Below, one piece after another: positions 1 to 8,309 of a DNA stretch of 31,516 nt; position 1 is the first letter of the stretch, and each line of letters opens with the position of its first letter. The notes under the pieces were generated by a model. It did no database searches. It had not been told where the DNA came from and saw only the letters and a list, made by a program, of their open reading frames with translations. This DNA is from an uncultured Kiritimatiellota bacterium. Lineage in GTDB: Bacteria; Verrucomicrobiota; Kiritimatiellia; RFP12; UBA1067. The stretch is from NCBI GenBank assembly GCA_934675625.1, contig CAKURH010000042.1, positions 1-31,516 of the forward strand. The letters are read 5' to 3'. Made by a program: the position numbers and the translations under genes.

Positions 1-5
1 TCCCT

Positions 6-77
6 TGACGGGCCGTTCTTTCCAGGCACTATGCCCGGTGAACGGTAGGATAGTCTACCAAAATCAGATTAGACAAG
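6..77. repeat. Left terminal inverted repeat (72 bp)
   Basis: Bases 6-77 are the exact reverse complement of 31445-31516. One mismatch at 78 is followed by four more matching bases. The repeat contains two hairpins. In the first, GTTC (15-18) pairs with GAAC (40-43) around CCAGGCA (22-28) and TGCCCGG (32-38). In the second, GGTAG (44-48) pairs with CTACC (55-59). Read leftwards, out of the window, bases 67-51 give CTGATTTTGGTAGACTA, which resembles an extended -10 promoter and nearly matches the sequence before the tRNA at 28553. It could be the edge of a dispersed repeat such as an rRNA or other stable-RNA leader where an assembly stopped, or a genuine invertible-segment end. Confidence 0.9.
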
Positions 78-136
78 GCCCCCTCAAATTCGTCTTTATT
101 GGCCTTTTATGAATTAGGGATAGCGTTCGCGCGCAT

Positions 137-1274
137 TCAATCCAGCGCAGAGGTCGCCGCGAGGCCAAGATCATGTGCCGTGGCCGACAGGACGCCGTCC
201 CGCGAGGCCGACGCCGCCCGGCGCACGATGACCTGCACGAGCCCGCGAAACGTCCGCTGGAACGGCCGCTGAAGGCCGTTCATGTCCGTCGGGTCGCCGT
301 TGCAGACGCCCGCAAGGGCATACGGCCCCGACACGGCGAAGTCGATCCGCACGTCCGCGTTTGGCACGACCGTGCCCGCCGCGTCCACGAGCGCGACCTT
401 GAAGTAGGTCAGCTCGTCCCCCGAAAAGGACGGCTCGCGCGCGATGCGGAGCGCCGCCGGACGCCCCGCCGTCCGACGGACGGCTTCCGCCCAGACCGAG
501 CCGTTCCGGCGGGCGACGAGCCGAATCTCCCCCGGCCAGTAGGCGACGTCGTTCCATTCAAGCGTGTAGACGCCTCGCGCCCGGTCCTTCCGCCGGACGC
601 CCTGCGAGACGCCGTTCACGAACAGCTCCGCCTCGTCGCCGCTCGTGTAGGCCCAGACCGGCGTCCGCGCGCCTTCGCGCCCCGGCCATGTCCAATGCGG
701 CAGGAGATGCGCCGTCGGAACGTCCGGGCGCCACTGCGCGCGGTAGGCGTAGTACCGGTCCTTCGGGAAGCCCGCGAGGTCGCAGACGCCGTAGTAGGAG
801 CTCCGCGCCGTCTCGCCGTGCGGATCCGGCTCGCCGAGATAGTCGAAGCCCGTCCAGACGAACTCGCCGTAGACCTGCGGATACCTGTCCTGATGGAAGA
901 ACTCGACGTCGGGATGGTAGTTGTTCGGACGCTGGGCGAAGATGTCGTAGCTCGACACCTGGCGGTCGCGCGTGCCGGCTTCGGCCTTGAACGGACGCGG
1001 GCGCCGCGCGAAGCCGTCCGGCATCAGCCCCCCCTCGCGCACCTCCTCCCAGCGGCGGACCGTCTCGGCGAGGTCGTCGAGCCGCGCCAGGCCCGGCGTT
1101 TCGGGGAAGCGCAGCATGACCGTCGCGGGGCAGTCCCACGCCGCAGCCTTCGACGTGCCGTACTCGATCATGTCCGGCTGGATGCCGACCGACGGCCCCT
1201 TGACGAACTTGTTCCGTGCCCCCGGCGGCATCAGGGCCCACCAGCCGAAGTCGAGGCCGTGGGTATGGCCTCAA
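137..1274 (-). pseudogene. GH2 beta-galactosidase-like remnant, N-terminus missing, possibly chimeric
   Basis: The open frame runs from just after an in-frame TGA near 1275 to a TGA at 137-139; the first ATG is at 1231. The C-terminal two thirds is clearly glycoside hydrolase family 2: GEFVWTGFDYLGEP, then a YYGVCDLAGFPKD stretch, then the beta-sandwich domains that end GH2 enzymes. The usual N-terminal jelly-roll and immunoglobulin-like domains and the first half of the barrel, including the acid/base region, are absent. The first ~75 residues (WWALMPPGARNKFVKGPS, then IEYGTSKAAAWDCP) do not look like GH2 and resemble another hydrolase-associated family, so this may be a fusion of two gene fragments. 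It lies downstream of the kinase gene after a 176-bp gap and beside the left inverted repeat. It is probably not active. Confidence 0.65.
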
Positions 1275-1329
1275 TCCGCTTCATTCCGATTTGCATTCCC
1301 CACCCCCTTGCGGCGACGTCCGGATTGTG

Positions 1330-1360
1330 CTCCAATTCGCGAGCGATTCGTAAATTGGAG
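1330..1360. repeat. 8-bp inverted repeat in the gap after the kinase gene
   Basis: CTCCAATT (1330-1337) and AATTGGAG (1353-1360) form a perfect 8-bp inverted repeat with a 15-base loop. It lies in the 176-bp gap between the end of the FGGY kinase gene and the broken GH2 frame. No T-run follows on the minus strand, so it does not look like a standard intrinsic terminator. It could mark a processing site or the scar of the rearrangement that truncated the GH2 gene. Confidence 0.4.
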
Positions 1361-1450
1361 ATTCAGCCATGCAGCGGCAGGCATACGAGACGCGACCGCG
1401 CGAGACGCTGTGCGGTTTCTTCCGGGAGAACCCAATTTCTTCTTTTTGTT

Positions 1451-2449
1451 TTAATTCGCGAACCGATCAATGACACGGAGTGCGGCACCGTAGGCCGCCA
1501 TTTCCGGGCAGGCCGGAATGCGGCAGACGAGATTCGAACGTTCTTCAACGGCCTTTTGAAGAGCCGGATTCAACGCCAGCGCATTGCCGATGCCGACAAG
1601 GTTCGTGACACCGGAAAGATCCACGTCCCTGAAAAGGTCATCCGCGATCTTCCGTGCGCAATCCCGTACCGTCGGATCGTCCGTCGCATTCATCGCCTCC
1701 CACGAACATCCGAGACGGTCCTTCAACGCGGCCCAGGCCGCTCCGCCCAAAAGAGACGCGCGGCATTCGAGAGTCCGTCCGTCCGGATAGGGCCGATACT
1801 CGCAACGCGATCCGTCCGCCGCCTCCGTCCCCGGAATCGCGGACCCGGCAAATGGCGTTTCACGCACAATGCTCAGCTGACCGCTCGTGCCAAGGTTGAC
1901 GACCGCGCACCCCGGATGAAGACGCTGCGCCGCATAAACCCCCGCCTGGTTGTCCCCCAACATGCTCCATTCGACGATTTGCGGCAGCCATTCGCGGGGG
2001 AAGTCCACCTTTCCCTCGTCCAGATACCACGAATGCAGAAACGTCTCATCGATTGCGATCCGACCCGCGCAGAAGGCGCAAACAGGCAGGCAGTGCGCGG
2101 GACGAAGCCCCGCGGCAAACCAATCCGTCATCACCCGTCCCCCATAGCGCCGCCTGTCCCGCCATGTCACGAAGTTGGTCATCGGCCGCAAGTCGCCATC
2201 CGTGCCGACGACGCCATGCATCTGTCCTGTCCATCCGACCTGCTCGGCGGATCCGGCCTTTTCAGACAATTCACGGACGACACAGTCCGCCGCCGATTTG
2301 AGTTTACGCGGATCCTGCTCGTGAAATCCCTCATGAAGCGCCGGCACATCGGCCTGATGCGCCCGTGTCACGCGGGCCGTGACGGCCCCGTCCTTGTCCA
2401 CGGCAACGCCTGCGACGCTCGTCGTTCCGATATCGATTCCGAAAATCAC
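1451..2449 (-). CDS. Compact FGGY-family sugar kinase (xylulokinase/sedoheptulokinase-like)
   Basis: This is a predicted ATP-dependent sugar kinase of 332 residues acting in the cytoplasm on a pentose, pentulose or heptulose released by the upstream enzymes. It opens with the phosphate-binding FGIDIGTTS motif. TGQMHGV follows, then TWRDRR with the candidate catalytic Asp, GDNQAGVY, the adenosine-site NLGTSG, and a C-terminal CPEMAAYGAAL. All core FGGY motifs are present, although the family is usually 450-500 residues long, so the substrate-facing insertions are reduced. The start is a GTG at 2449 that overlaps the MFS stop as GTGA, which implies translational coupling. The substrate cannot be read from sequence. 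The XylR-type regulator nearby favours a xylulose-like sugar, while the GDNQA motif recalls sedoheptulokinase. Confidence 0.85.
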   Translation of the reverse strand: MIFGIDIGTTSVAGVAVDKDGAVTARVTRAHQADVPALHEGFHEQDPRKLKSAADCVVRELSEKAGSAEQVGWTGQMHGVVGTDGDLRPMTNFVTWRDRRRYGGRVMTDWFAAGLRPAHCLPVCAFCAGRIAIDETFLHSWYLDEGKVDFPREWLPQIVEWSMLGDNQAGVYAAQRLHPGCAVVNLGTSGQLSIVRETPFAGSAIPGTEAADGSRCEYRPYPDGRTLECRASLLGGAAWAALKDRLGCSWEAMNATDDPTVRDCARKIADDLFRDVDLSGVTNLVGIGNALALNPALQKAVEERSNLVCRIPACPEMAAYGAALRVIDRFAN

Positions 2450-3657
2450 CGCAAGGCGCTCCCCTTCGTCTCCTTCACGACAAGCAGAACCCAAAGGAGA
2501 TGCAAGACCATCATCACTCCGAAAAAGCCGAAGATCACCGATGGCGCAAACCGCTCCGCGGCCATCGGAAAGAACAGCGCGACAAGCGCGGCAAACACCC
2601 AGTGGGTCGACGCGCCCAAGGCCTGTCCCTGCGCCCTGAACTTCTGCGGAAAGACCTCTGAGATGAGAACCCAGATGACCGTCCCCTGCCCGACCGCGTG
2701 CGAGGCCATGAAGAGGAAGATCGTCGCAGCCGCCAAAGGCCCGTTCCCGGCGTGGAAGAAGAACGCCGCTGCCGAAAGTGACAGCACATAGCCGACGCCA
2801 CCGATTAGGAGCAGCGTTCTTCTGCCCAGCCGATCGATGAGCCACAGACCCGCGAAAGTCGAGGCCAGGTTCAGAATGCCGAGGCCAAAGGACGAGAGAA
2901 ACGCCGCATCCTTGCCAAGCCCGGCCGCATTGAAAATGCGCACTGCAAAATAGTTGACCGCATTGCACCCGCTCATCTGGTTGAAGAAGGCGACGAAAAA
3001 CGCCAGCAGAATCGGTCGCAGGTTCTCTCTGCCCCAGAAACCGGACGACGGTCCTTCCCCCTCGGCGCCGCCGCCCTGTTGCTTCAGCCAGCGCGGAGAC
3101 TCGATCAGGAACGGCGCAAGCGCCGCAAAGACGGCGGCCGGCGCACACTGCGCACCGAGCATGAAGCGCCAGGCGTTCGTGCCGAGGTCCTTGAGAAGGA
3201 GGTTGGACGCCAAGGCCGCCAAGACGCCGAAGACGATGTTGAACTGAAAGAGCGCCGTCAGCTTGCCGCGGCTCTCGGGCGGCGAGATCTCGGCGATGTA
3301 GACAGGCGCCGCAATCGTCGAAATCCCGACGCCAATGCCTCCGAGAAAGCGCGCGATCATAAGCATCCACGGCCCCGTTGCAAGCGCACTCCAGAGGGCC
3401 GAGACGAAATAGATCGCACCAATCGCGCAAAGCGTCGGCTTGCGCCCGTACCGATCGGCGATCCACCCGCCGACAAAGGCGCCGAGAACCGTGCCCCAGA
3501 GCGCCGCGCTCACAACCCAGCCGTGCATCGTCCCCGTCAGGCTCCAGATTCGCTGGATCTGCTGCTCGGCGCCATTGATGACAATCGTGTCAAAGCCGAA
3601 GAGAAAGCCGCCCAAGGCCGCCGTCACCGCGAGGAACCACAACTTAGCAATGCTCAT
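2446..3657 (-). CDS. MFS sugar porter
   Basis: This 403-residue inner-membrane transporter of the major facilitator superfamily belongs to the sugar porter type. Twelve hydrophobic segments are visible. Signatures include GFLFGFDTIVINGAE in helix 1, DRYGRKP between helices 2 and 3, the SPRWL element before the central loop, FFNQMSGCNAVNYF in helix 7, DRLGRR, and a C-terminal KETKG that ends just after helix 12. The ATG at 3657 was chosen because AGAGGTGA lies close upstream; an in-frame ATG at 3684 would overlap the GH28 stop and lacks a ribosome site. It is the only transporter in the operon and probably imports the monosaccharide or short oligosaccharide that the kinase then phosphorylates. 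Confidence 0.92.
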   Translation of the reverse strand: MSIAKLWFLAVTAALGGFLFGFDTIVINGAEQQIQRIWSLTGTMHGWVVSAALWGTVLGAFVGGWIADRYGRKPTLCAIGAIYFVSALWSALATGPWMLMIARFLGGIGVGISTIAAPVYIAEISPPESRGKLTALFQFNIVFGVLAALASNLLLKDLGTNAWRFMLGAQCAPAAVFAALAPFLIESPRWLKQQGGGAEGEGPSSGFWGRENLRPILLAFFVAFFNQMSGCNAVNYFAVRIFNAAGLGKDAAFLSSFGLGILNLASTFAGLWLIDRLGRRTLLLIGGVGYVLSLSAAAFFFHAGNGPLAAATIFLFMASHAVGQGTVIWVLISEVFPQKFRAQGQALGASTHWVFAALVALFFPMAAERFAPSVIFGFFGVMMVLHLLWVLLVVKETKGSALR

Positions 3658-3680
3658 GACTTCACCTCTCGTGACCGCAG

Positions 3681-4955
3681 TCACGGCCGCTTCTCATCGA
3701 CAAGTCCGTCGACGTTCTCCACGATGTCCGAACGCAGACAGGGCCCTTCGACCGTGGCGTTCCGAATGACGACGCCCTGGACCCGGGCGGCGGGGTCTCC
3801 CCTCAGGTTGAGACGACGCTCGGCCTCGCGGGCACGGACATCGCTCACGCGGATGTCACGGATCCGCGTCCGTGCGATCTCCGCGTTTGGATTCGACTGT
3901 CCGTAGGACGTGTCCGCGCTGATGGCCACCAAAGCCCCCTCCAGATGCTCCGCCTGCACCCGTTCCATGCGGATGTTCTCGACAAAGCCGCCGCGTTCGG
4001 AATTCGTCTTGACGAACAGGGCGTTGAAGACCGATCCGCTCATGCGGCAATCGTGGAGATGGACGTTGCGGATGCCGGCCGACACCTCGCTTCCGATCGC
4101 CAGGAGCTGATGTCCGGCCTTCACTTCGCAATTCCTGATCTCGATGTTCTCAGACGCGATCCCGACCTTCCGCCCGTCGACGTTCTTCCCCGCCTTGACG
4201 CAAATCGCATCGTCGCCCTGGCAGAACGTGCAGCCCTCGACCAAGGCATTCTTCGTCATCTCCAGGTCGATGCCGTCGGAATTGTGGATGTGGGAGCACA
4301 CATCCACATTGCGGACGGTTACGCCGTCACAGGCAAAGGTGTGGATGCTCCAGAACGGCGAATCGCGGATCCTGACGTCCTCCAGACGGACGTTCCGACA
4401 ACGGTTGAAATGAAGGAACTGCGGCCGGAGATGGCAAAACGGCACCTGCGTCATGTCACGATCCTCCACGGGCACGCCCTTCACCGGCCACTCGTAGACA
4501 AGCCTGTCCAGGGCCTTCCTCGTCTCCGCATTGGCCCAGTTCCACGAGTACCAGAAGGCATGTTCCGCCCGCAGAATACCCTTCCCCGTCACAGCGACGT
4601 TCGTCACCCCATAAGCATAGACGAGGGGCGAATAGTTGACGCATTCGACACCCTCATAAGCGACACGGACAGCAGGAAGACAGTCCCTGGGATCATCCGA
4701 AAAGAGGAGTTCAGCCCCTTCCTCGAGATGAAGCTCGACATTGTTTTTCAGATGTATCGCTCCTGTGGCGAAACGGCCCGGCGGAACGATCACCCGTCCG
4801 CCGCCCGTCTCCGCGCAGACCCTGACCGCTTCGGAAACGGCCGCAGTGCAGGGCTTTCCGTCGGCACGGGCACCAAAGGACGTAATCACGAAGTCGGCGC
4901 CGTGCAGCACAACCGCCACGCACAGACACGAAAGCAAAACAAGCGCACCTCTCAT
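3681..4955 (-). CDS. GH28 polygalacturonase-like glycoside hydrolase, secreted
   Basis: This 424-residue enzyme is predicted to hydrolyse galacturonan or rhamnogalacturonan. A signal peptide covers about residues 1-20 (hydrophobic LVLLSCLCVAVVL, ending around HGA). A right-handed beta-helix follows. GH28 active-site motifs are readable: NSDGID at 225-230 (family form NTD), QGDD at 246-249 with the paired catalytic aspartates, GHQLLAIGSE at 281-290 for the conserved His/Gly-Ser region, and FVKTN at 314-318. The ATG at 4955 directly precedes the signal peptide; longer in-frame starts run into the upstream GH43 gene. It sits 14 bp after GH43 and 23 bp before the MFS gene. Subsite specificity (homogalacturonan versus rhamnogalacturonan or xylogalacturonan) is not decidable here. 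Confidence 0.93.
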   Translation of the reverse strand: MRGALVLLSCLCVAVVLHGADFVITSFGARADGKPCTAAVSEAVRVCAETGGGRVIVPPGRFATGAIHLKNNVELHLEEGAELLFSDDPRDCLPAVRVAYEGVECVNYSPLVYAYGVTNVAVTGKGILRAEHAFWYSWNWANAETRKALDRLVYEWPVKGVPVEDRDMTQVPFCHLRPQFLHFNRCRNVRLEDVRIRDSPFWSIHTFACDGVTVRNVDVCSHIHNSDGIDLEMTKNALVEGCTFCQGDDAICVKAGKNVDGRKVGIASENIEIRNCEVKAGHQLLAIGSEVSAGIRNVHLHDCRMSGSVFNALFVKTNSERGGFVENIRMERVQAEHLEGALVAISADTSYGQSNPNAEIARTRIRDIRVSDVRAREAERRLNLRGDPAARVQGVVIRNATVEGPCLRSDIVENVDGLVDEKRP

Positions 4956-4969
4956 TCGACGAAACCTTT

Positions 4970-5992
4970 TCACTCCCGGATCAAAAGCGTCTCGCCGTCG
5001 TCCTCGACCGAGAGGAAGAGCGGACGTTCGTCGCCCCATTTCTCGGGACAGTGAAGGCAGAGCATCAGCGTGCCGTCCGTCTTGCGGAAGAACATGCCGT
5101 GGCCGCCGTTCCGGTCAAAGAAGAGACGGTGCTTCACCCAGGGCCCCGCGACCTTGCCGGAGGCACTTTCGCACAGGATCACGCAATAGTCCGCGCCCTT
5201 CGGACGCGCGGGGTTGTGCGTCGACCAGATCATGAAGAGCTTGCCGCTCTTCGGCGACCGGTGGAAAAACGCCCCGTCTGTCACGCCGCGCTCGTCCTCC
5301 ATCGGGAATTCCGCCGCCGTGAACAGGGTCTTGGGCGGCGCGAGAAAGCGCGTGAGGTCGTCAGACATCGGCGCGAGCTCATACGTGCCGACCCTGACCT
5401 GCGCCCAGTCGTGCGTGAAGACCATCCACGGCCTGCCGTCCTCCACCGCCAGCGTGCCGTCCAGCGAGGTCCAGGCCGGATCGGTGATCGGACGGTCGGC
5501 GACCGGAGAAAACGACCCCTCGGGACGCTCCGCACGGTAGACCCAGACGGCGTGGCAGGTCGAGTTGGTCCTCGATCCCGGCCACGGCTCCCAGTCCGGC
5601 TCGCCCGGCACCATCGTCCGGATCGGACGCTTCAGCTCCTCTTTCTCCTTCAGCGTCACGAACATGTACCAGGCGCCCTTCCAGCGGTGGACCTCCGGCG
5701 CCCAGACCTGTCCGCACCACGCCGGCGCCTTCATCACGTTCCGCGGCTTCGTCCAGCTGACGAGATCGGCGCTTTCGGAAACGCTGACGCCGACCGTCCC
5801 GTCAAGCCAGTTGTCGCTCATGTAGAGCCGGTAGGGACGCTCGCCGCCGACAGTGACGACAAACGGATCCCGCACCCGCAGAGAATCAACAAGGATCATT
5901 TTCTCTCCGACCTTCACTTGCTCCGCAAATCCCGGAACCACTCCTGTGGCAACCCATCCGGAAAACAAACTCAGCGCGATGCTTTTTCGCAT
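4970..5992 (-). CDS. GH43-like arabinanase/xylosidase, secreted
   Basis: This 340-residue five-bladed beta-propeller hydrolase of GH43 type probably acts on arabinan side chains or xylan. A signal peptide is visible (MRKSIALSLFSGW through FAEQ). The general base is Asp42 in VRDPF, and the pKa-modulating Asp is about residue 178 in SLDGTLAVEDG. At the place where GH43 enzymes normally carry the catalytic Glu in an EGP motif, this protein reads GVTDGAFF, with Asp239 instead. That may be a subfamily variant or may reduce activity. The WAPEVHRWKGAWYMF repeat is typical of the propeller. The start has GAAAGGG upstream and lies 17 bp after the GH3 stop. Confidence 0.85.
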   Translation of the reverse strand: MRKSIALSLFSGWVATGVVPGFAEQVKVGEKMILVDSLRVRDPFVVTVGGERPYRLYMSDNWLDGTVGVSVSESADLVSWTKPRNVMKAPAWCGQVWAPEVHRWKGAWYMFVTLKEKEELKRPIRTMVPGEPDWEPWPGSRTNSTCHAVWVYRAERPEGSFSPVADRPITDPAWTSLDGTLAVEDGRPWMVFTHDWAQVRVGTYELAPMSDDLTRFLAPPKTLFTAAEFPMEDERGVTDGAFFHRSPKSGKLFMIWSTHNPARPKGADYCVILCESASGKVAGPWVKHRLFFDRNGGHGMFFRKTDGTLMLCLHCPEKWGDERPLFLSVEDDGETLLIRE

Positions 5993-6009
5993 AGTACTTT
6001 ACCCTTTCA

Positions 6010-8304
6010 CTACCATCCCATAGGTAGATGTGTATAGTATAGCCTTTTGTGATTCCGTGCGCAATGCGCGGAATTTCGCCAACATAAGCCGACATTCGGC
6101 AGGACAACATTCATCCGCTTCCCCTTGGTAGAGTCCGGGGCGATGTAAACGGAGAGCGGACCTTGCGCGACATGCGGCTTCGGGCCTTCGACATAATAGT
6201 CAAGCGAACGAAGCGGAATGCGGATCTCCACCGTCTTCCTGTCGCCCGGCTCAAGCCAGACCCGCCGGAAGCCCTTGAGCTCGCGCCGGGGGGACGCAAT
6301 CGGCGAAATTTCACGACGGATGTAGACCTGCACCACCTCGGTCCCGCGCCGTGCACCCGTATTGACGACGTCGGCGGAGCAGACGAGCTCGTCGCCGCAG
6401 ATGCGCGCCGTCTCGTTCGAATAGGCGAAGTCCGTATAGGCGAGGCCGAAGCCAAACGGGAATACGGGCTCCATCTTCGTATCCCGGTAATGTCCGCGCC
6501 ACATATTCTCCTTCCGGCGGTCCCCGCCGGGGATCCAGCTCTTCCCGCCGATGACGCGGCCGTAATAGGTCGGACACTCTCCGCTGGCGTTGGGAAACGT
6601 CGCCGTGAGACGTCCGTACGGTTCCGCCTCGCCCGTCAGGACCCTGGCCACGCCCCAGCCCGCGCAGGAACCGAGCTGCCAGCCCTCCACCAGCGCGTCC
6701 GCCGCGGACGCCAGTTCGGAGAGGACCATCGGGCGCCCGTTGAACACGACCGCGACAAACGTCTTCCCCGACTTCTCGATCGCGCGGATCACCTCCCGCT
6801 GTCCCGCCGAAAGGGAGATGTCGGCCCGTGAGCGATTCTCACCGCTTTCGTCCCGATATGCGCCGAATGTCGCCACGACGACATCGGCCCTTGCAATCGC
6901 ACGCTCGACCGCCGCGACGTCCACCGCACCCGTCAGCGCGTAGCACCGTTCATATTCGAAGGACTGTCCGACTTTCGCAAGCCCCTCCTTCAGCGACGCG
7001 ATCCCCTTCACGCTCCCAGCGAGATTGATCCAGCTGGATCCCATCTCCGCGGGCATGTCGGCGATGTCGCCGATGAGGACGATCTTCCTTCCCTTGTCCA
7101 GCGGCAGCGTCCCCTTCCTGTTCTTCAGGAGAACGACCGACTTCTCCGCCGCCTCTCGCGCGAGTTCGAGGTCGGATGCGTCATCGATCGCCGCGTCGAG
7201 ACGGGCGCGGTCCAGGTAAGGCCGCTCGAAGAGCCCGAGCCTCTCCTTCGTCACGAGGATACGCCGGACGGCTTCATCGACTTCCTCCATCTTCAGCTTT
7301 CCGGACGCAAGCGCCTTGCCAATCCCCTTTGGATAGCAAAAGCCCGTCATCTCCATGTCGATTCCGGACCGGATCGCCGTCACGGCCGCGCATTCGTCAT
7401 CGCCCTCCCGGGCGAAACCGCAGTCATAGAGGTTGCCGACGGACCAGTAGTCGGAGATGACGAAGCCGCCGAAGCCCAGGTCCCGCCGCAGGACGTCCGT
7501 GAGCAGATAGCGGTTCGCCGAGCAATGGACGCCGTTGTAGATGTGATAGCCGCTCATCACGGTCGCCACGCCCGCGTCGACCGCCGCGCGGAACGGCACG
7601 AGATAGACGTTGCGCAGCGTCGAATCGCTCATCTCCACGGCATCGTAGTCGAGCCCGCCCTGAACGGCGCCGTAGCCGACGTAGTGCTTGGCGCACGCCG
7701 CGATGTGGAGTCCGTCCGAAAGGCGCTCCCCCTGAAAGCCCTTCACCCGCGCGGCAGCCGCCAATGCGCCGATGAACGGATCTTCGCCGATGCCTTCGAC
7801 GATGCGTCCCCACCGCGAATCGCGCGAGATGTCGATCATCGGCGCGAACGTCCAGTTCACGCCCTTGCGGAGCGCGCGCGGCGCCGTCCGCTCGGCCGTC
7901 CGGCGCATCAAGTCGGAATCCCAGGAACAGGTCTCCGGAAACGGGGCCGGATAGTAGACCTCGACGCCGTGGATGACGTCATGGCCGACGATGAGGGGTA
8001 TCTTCAGGCGGGATTCCATCGCCGCGCGCTGGAGCACGTTGTAATTCTCAAGCCCCGGCGCGCTAATGAGTCCGCCGACCTCCCCGCGGCGGATCTTCGC
8101 CAGGAACTCCTCGGGCAACGAGGCCTGCGTCGCGTCGGACGACGCGAAGAAGAATCCGTGCTGCTTCGTGTTGTACTGGCACAGCTGCCCGACCTTCTCC
8201 TCGAACGTCATCTTCGCGATGAGCGACTCGACGCGCTCGGAGGCGGGAAACGACAGGAGCGGCAACACCGCCGCGCAAACACAACCGACAAGTCTCACCG
8301 ACAT
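6010..8304 (-). CDS. GH3 beta-glycosidase, secreted
   Basis: This 764-residue enzyme is probably a beta-glucosidase or beta-xylosidase that trims oligosaccharides from non-reducing ends. A short signal peptide (residues 1-20) precedes the GH3 N-terminal barrel, with KHYVGYG at 206-212 and the nucleophile Asp285 in FVISDYWSV. The alpha/beta C-terminal domain starts near 390 (SVVLLKN) and carries a likely acid/base Glu at about 489 in SGENRSR. A fibronectin-III-like domain occupies about 640-735. The last ~30 residues after MNVVL have no clear family counterpart. It begins 5 bp after the stop of the preceding gene with GAGGATC before the ATG, so the two are almost certainly co-translated. Confidence 0.95.
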   Translation of the reverse strand: MSVRLVGCVCAAVLPLLSFPASERVESLIAKMTFEEKVGQLCQYNTKQHGFFFASSDATQASLPEEFLAKIRRGEVGGLISAPGLENYNVLQRAAMESRLKIPLIVGHDVIHGVEVYYPAPFPETCSWDSDLMRRTAERTAPRALRKGVNWTFAPMIDISRDSRWGRIVEGIGEDPFIGALAAAARVKGFQGERLSDGLHIAACAKHYVGYGAVQGGLDYDAVEMSDSTLRNVYLVPFRAAVDAGVATVMSGYHIYNGVHCSANRYLLTDVLRRDLGFGGFVISDYWSVGNLYDCGFAREGDDECAAVTAIRSGIDMEMTGFCYPKGIGKALASGKLKMEEVDEAVRRILVTKERLGLFERPYLDRARLDAAIDDASDLELAREAAEKSVVLLKNRKGTLPLDKGRKIVLIGDIADMPAEMGSSWINLAGSVKGIASLKEGLAKVGQSFEYERCYALTGAVDVAAVERAIARADVVVATFGAYRDESGENRSRADISLSAGQREVIRAIEKSGKTFVAVVFNGRPMVLSELASAADALVEGWQLGSCAGWGVARVLTGEAEPYGRLTATFPNASGECPTYYGRVIGGKSWIPGGDRRKENMWRGHYRDTKMEPVFPFGFGLAYTDFAYSNETARICGDELVCSADVVNTGARRGTEVVQVYIRREISPIASPRRELKGFRRVWLEPGDRKTVEIRIPLRSLDYYVEGPKPHVAQGPLSVYIAPDSTKGKRMNVVLPNVGLCWRNSAHCARNHKRLYYTHLPMGW

Positions 8305-8309
8305 GATCC

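Noticed and set aside
6035..6050. TATACT-like -10 at the end of GH3 as an internal promoter for GH43
   Set aside because: It lies inside the GH3 coding end, has no matching -35, and the genes are only 17 bp apart; co-transcription is simpler.
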